Positions 5,571 to 7,841 of a stretch of 7,841 nt of DNA are shown piece after piece (the stretch's first letter is position 1; each line of letters opens with the position of its first letter). The translations under genes and the position numbers were made by a program. The stretch comes from Ferroplasmaceae archaeon UBA567 (GTDB lineage: Archaea > Thermoplasmatota > Thermoplasmata > Thermoplasmatales > Thermoplasmataceae). The notes under the pieces were generated by a model. It ran no database searches, was not told the DNA's origin, and saw only the letters and a list, made by a program, of their open reading frames with translations. The stretch spans positions 1-7,841 of the forward strand of contig DAUP01000125.1 of NCBI GenBank assembly GCA_002505185.1. The letters run 5' to 3'.

Positions 5571-6074
5571 GTGGATACAGTTATAATGGCAGGAGGAACG
5601 GGGAGTAGGATGGGTACAAGTAAAAAAATGCTCCTTGAAATAAATGGAGAAAAAATTATAGACAGGGTTGTAAGGATACTCCATAGCCAGAATTTTAGGA
5701 TTAGCCTCTGTATAAGTGAAAATACATTATTTCTCCATGAATACCCAGAGGTACGAATTGTCATGGGAAAGGGGAGTTATGCTGAGGATCTTAGTTTTGC
5801 CGTAGGTATGTGCTCATTACCCGTTCTTGTAGTTCCAGCTGATGTTATATTTTCTCCAGAAATGATTGAAAATTTCATAGAACAAAGTATTTCTCTGGAA
5901 ACTGGGATAGTGACCCTGATGGTAAATAATAAATTATCCGGAATATCCATATTCTTCAAAAATCCGGGCAATGAAAACCTTCCTTACAGGAATATAAAAA
6001 TCGAAAGAGAAGATTTCTTTAACCTTAATTTTTCGGAAGACTATAGAAGAGCAATAGAATATTTAGAAAAATAG
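5571..6074 (+). CDS. cobY: GTP:adenosylcobinamide-phosphate guanylyltransferase
   Basis: The 167-residue protein belongs to the MobA/CobY nucleotidyltransferase group. The GTP-binding loop is AGGTGSRMG (7-15), followed by K18/K19 and LLEINGEKIIDRVV. The segment GKGSYAEDL (66-74) closely matches GKGYIEDL in the Methanocaldococcus CobY enzyme, and LVVPADV (86-92) holds the metal-binding aspartate D91. CobY transfers GMP to adenosylcobinamide phosphate in the nucleotide-loop step of cobalamin synthesis or corrinoid salvage, replacing bacterial CobU. At 167 residues it is somewhat shorter than the roughly 195-residue methanogen enzyme, mainly in the second half. The GTG start is preferred over ATG 5586 because the latter would remove the first beta strand before the GTP loop. 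No other cobalamin genes are visible here. Confidence 0.85.
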   Translation: MDTVIMAGGTGSRMGTSKKMLLEINGEKIIDRVVRILHSQNFRISLCISENTLFLHEYPEVRIVMGKGSYAEDLSFAVGMCSLPVLVVPADVIFSPEMIENFIEQSISLETGIVTLMVNNKLSGISIFFKNPGNENLPYRNIKIEREDFFNLNFSEDYRRAIEYLEK

Positions 6075-6079
6075 CAAAA

Positions 6080-6086
6080 TTTTTTT
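6080..6086 (+). terminator. Oligo-T terminator after cobY
   Basis: A run of seven T begins 5 bases after the cobY stop codon. Archaeal RNA polymerase terminates at such runs without a hairpin. The same AT-rich stretch (6075-6089) could also act as the TATA element of the SRP RNA gene about 25 bases downstream. Confidence 0.55.
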
Positions 6087-6103
6087 AACATGTGTACATT
6101 TGA

Positions 6104-6415
6104 GTAGTACTGGACTAGACCGGGGAGCTAGGCACTCCCTGTGACCCGTGCCGAAATGCGGGGGCGACTGTCTGGCGAGGGCAACCAGGCCTTTGGCAGT
6201 CTCCATGGAATCGTAGAGTCTCTGTCCTTTTGGATCGGGGGTTTGCATATATAACCTCAAAGGATGATATATATGCAATTTGTCGGGAAAACCCCACTAG
6301 GCCCGGAAGGGAACACTGGTATTCCGAACCATCGATGCTGAGAGGGTGCGGGGAGGAGAGGAAGTGGAGGACGCTACCAAAACACCTGGACCGAACCAGA
6401 TGTGTCCAGTATTAT
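6104..6415 (+). ncRNA. ffs: Archaeal signal recognition particle RNA (7S RNA)
   Basis: This is the RNA scaffold of the signal recognition particle, which targets membrane and secreted proteins. The region is GC-rich against its surroundings and folds as archaeal SRP RNA. Helix 1 joins the ends: TACTGGAC (6108-6115) pairs with GTCCAGTA (6404-6411), extended outward by mixed pairs to 6104 and 6415. Helix 3 is GGGAG/CTCCC (6123-6127, 6135-6139) and helix 4 is CCCG/CGGG (6145-6148, 6159-6162). Their loops can kiss through GGCA (6131-6134) and TGCC (6149-6152). Helix 6 is the AU-rich hairpin 6243-6278. Helix 8 has the GGAA tetraloop at 6305-6308 closed by CCC/GGG. Ends are approximate. Helix 6 lacks a visible GNAR tetraloop, and the helix 8 symmetric loop departs from consensus. 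Confidence 0.95.
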
Positions 6416-6423
6416 GATTATTT

Positions 6424-7557
6424 ATGTATAAAATCATTCAGGATCCGGTTAACGGACCAGTAAAAATTGACGGGCTGTTCAGCGAAATTGTGGATTCACA
6501 GTATTTTCAAAGACTTAGATATATAAAGCAACTTGGGCTCTGCAACCTTGTATTTCCCGGTGCAAACCATTCAAGATTCGAGCATTCCTTAGGCACCATG
6601 TTTATGGCACACGAACTTTCCGAGGCACTGGAGATAAAAGATGAGATACCATCCATTGCAGCGCTTCTGCACGATATAGGGCATATGCCATTCAGCCATG
6701 GACTCGAAAATGAGTTTTACGGCCTTTACAAAGTTGTCCACGAGGATTTGACGAGAAAGATTATACTGGGAGAGAATCCATATGATGATAGTACTATTCC
6801 AGATATATTGGAAAAATACGGTTACAGTCCATCTGACATAGCTGATGTGGCTACTGGTTCGTCGAAAAAATATCCATTATTTTCCACGATGATAAGCGGA
6901 CCAATTGATGTGGATGAGATTGATTATCTCAGAAGAGATGCATTATTCTGTGGTGTTACAATGGGGCAAATCGACTATAAGAGGCTTTTCAACACACTAA
7001 TGGTAAATGGTTCAGACCTTGTGGGAGTTGAAAAATCCATACCAACCATAGAGTCCATAATTATTACAAGAATATTGATGTATAATACGGTTTACTTCCA
7101 TAAAACCTGCAGGATAGCACAGAGAATGCTGGGATATGCATATCTAGACAACGATAAAAAGAACGTGGATGACATGAAAATGACCGATTTCCAGTTCATT
7201 GAAAAACTCCTAAATGGAAAATCATCAGAACTGGTTAAAAGGGTTATGAACAGGAACCTGTTCAAGGTGGCATACAGGGGGAATTATACTGTAGAAAGAA
7301 TAGTGGAAATAAAATCTCTTTTGGGTGATTTACCGGAACATGAATATATTGTGGATATTGTCCCCCCATTATATTTTGCTGGCAGCACCAGGATAAAAAA
7401 TTATGCGAAGGTACATTACAGAGGCAGAATGGAAAACATAAACAATGTATCATCCATGGCAATGGCACTATCTGGTGAAATGGAAAATAAACAGATACTG
7501 GTGTCAGCATCAGATAGAGTATATGGAAAAATAAGAAAATTGATGGTTATAAAATGA
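6424..7557 (+). CDS. HD-domain phosphohydrolase (COG1078, SAMHD1-like)
   Basis: The 377-residue protein has the family N-terminus IIQDPVNGPVKI followed by FQRLRYIKQLG (28-38). The metal-binding HD residues are H54 (RFEHSLGT), H83-D84 (LLHDIGHMPFSH, with H87 and H92), and an aspartate in GPIDVDEIDYLRRDA (D162 or D164). This arrangement matches COG1078 and SAMHD1-type enzymes, which hydrolyse dNTPs to nucleoside and triphosphate; many archaeal members are not characterised, so substrate and any nucleotide activation are inferred. The C-terminal half is divergent and probably mediates oligomerisation. The ATG at 6424 is needed to keep the conserved N-terminus. No Shine-Dalgarno or TATA-like box precedes it, because the SRP RNA ends only 8 bases upstream. 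Confidence 0.92.
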   Translation: MYKIIQDPVNGPVKIDGLFSEIVDSQYFQRLRYIKQLGLCNLVFPGANHSRFEHSLGTMFMAHELSEALEIKDEIPSIAALLHDIGHMPFSHGLENEFYGLYKVVHEDLTRKIILGENPYDDSTIPDILEKYGYSPSDIADVATGSSKKYPLFSTMISGPIDVDEIDYLRRDALFCGVTMGQIDYKRLFNTLMVNGSDLVGVEKSIPTIESIIITRILMYNTVYFHKTCRIAQRMLGYAYLDNDKKNVDDMKMTDFQFIEKLLNGKSSELVKRVMNRNLFKVAYRGNYTVERIVEIKSLLGDLPEHEYIVDIVPPLYFAGSTRIKNYAKVHYRGRMENINNVSSMAMALSGEMENKQILVSASDRVYGKIRKLMVIK

Positions 7558-7601
7558 TATCCTACATCAATTTCAATAAATTATTACATATAATGACATA
7601 A

Positions 7602-7619
7602 TTAACAGGTGCTTGTTAA
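7602..7619. promoter_or_regulatory. Inverted repeat TTAACA-N6-TGTTAA, candidate operator
   Basis: Perfect 6-base arms TTAACA (7602-7607) and TGTTAA (7614-7619) flank six bases. A further copy of the half-site TGTTAA occurs at 7643-7648, touching the TATA-like box of the STAS-like gene. Together these suggest a repressor or activator binding region. As RNA it could form only a weak hairpin after the HD gene, so a terminator role is less likely. Confidence 0.4.
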
Positions 7620-7636
7620 CTAATATATAAAATATA

Positions 7637-7643
7637 TTTATAT
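7637..7643 (+). promoter_or_regulatory. TATA-like box for the STAS-like gene
   Basis: TTTATAT is centred about 25 bases before the ATG at 7665 in a strongly AT-rich stretch, consistent with a leaderless transcript. The exact box is uncertain because the surrounding sequence is nearly all A and T. Confidence 0.5.
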
Positions 7644-7664
7644 GTTAAATTGTTATTCTATTCT

Positions 7665-7841
7665 ATGAAGAATATGAAGATAATTAAATTATGTGATTTA
7701 ATTTCCAAGTATCCTGCCTATAGAACGAGTGCTGATAATTTATTCAAAATTATAAACAGTAACGATGATAATAATATACAAATTGATTTTGCTAATGTAA
7801 TTGGCATAACACATTCTTTTGCTTCCCAATATAAAAAAAAC
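7665..7841 (+). CDS. STAS-like (DUF4325) protein, N-terminal 59 residues, cut by the window end
   Basis: The frame from ATG 7665 is open to the last base (59 codons). Residues 20-31 (RTSADNLFKIIN) followed by IQIDFANVIGITHSFASQY (39-57) match the DUF4325 pattern, in which a strand with an aspartate-phenylalanine pair leads to a [TS]xSFA motif, as in STAS folds. An alternative ATG at 7674 would remove three residues. STAS-like domains often act as protein-protein switches, sometimes next to ATP-binding kinase-like partners; whether such a partner follows cannot be seen. The gene has its own promoter and possible operators, so it is probably not part of the HD gene's transcript. Codons are more AT-rich than in the HD gene. 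Confidence 0.7.
   Translation, partial: MKNMKIIKLCDLISKYPAYRTSADNLFKIINSNDDNNIQIDFANVIGITHSFASQYKKN

Noticed and set aside
6230..6463. Open frames on both strands across the SRP RNA
   Set aside because: The region folds as SRP RNA with all expected helices; the open frames reflect its GC-rich composition.
1..7841. CRISPR arrays, insertion sequences, toxin-antitoxin pairs
   Set aside because: No regularly spaced repeats, transposase motifs or terminal inverted repeats were seen; the two small divergent genes do not have the arrangement or motifs of known toxin-antitoxin pairs.

Overview
The window looks like chromosomal DNA of a thermoacidophilic euryarchaeon of the Thermoplasmata type (Ferroplasma, Thermoplasma or Cuniculiplasma relatives); this is inferred, since no species marker can be searched here. 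The support is an AT-rich sequence with AGA/AGG and ATA codons, an archaeal-type SRP 7S RNA, a tRNA-Thr without encoded CCA, the archaeal cobalamin enzyme CobY, and many genes whose start codon lies about 23-26 bases after a TATA-like box, as expected for leaderless archaeal mRNAs. Genes inside operons instead show Shine-Dalgarno-like sequence or overlap.

Layout. Bases 2-82 are the tail of an unrecognised gene that abuts a DUF1015-family gene (83-1243). The stop codon of that gene lies inside a tRNA-Thr(CGT) gene (1234-1306). After a 230-base stretch that may hold a decayed gene, two small divergent genes (1537-1749 minus, 1868-2092 plus) encode proteins that look like distant paralogues. The plus-strand one overlaps an HxlR-type regulator (2079-2396), which is followed by an eight-helix membrane protein (2414-3247). 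A UbiD-family decarboxylase (3278-4723) follows with its own promoter and runs stop-to-stop into a convergent SAM-dependent methyltransferase (4724-5314 minus). Next come an AT-rich gap with promoters, cobY (5571-6074), the SRP RNA (about 6104-6415), an HD-domain phosphohydrolase (6424-7557) that starts 8 bases after the SRP RNA, and the first 59 codons of a STAS-like (DUF4325) protein that runs off the window.

How the parts relate. Most of the window is housekeeping: protein targeting, threonine decoding, corrinoid nucleotide-loop assembly, probable quinone-ring decarboxylation and nucleotide or phosphate hydrolysis. The least explained unit is the small protein-HxlR-membrane protein operon with its divergent paralogue and an inverted repeat placed like an operator. 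The other items worth checking are the departures from consensus in helices 6 and 8 of the SRP RNA, the missing promoter between SRP RNA and the HD gene, and the DUF1015 stop codon built from tRNA bases 8-10. I found no CRISPR array, insertion sequence or clear defence system.
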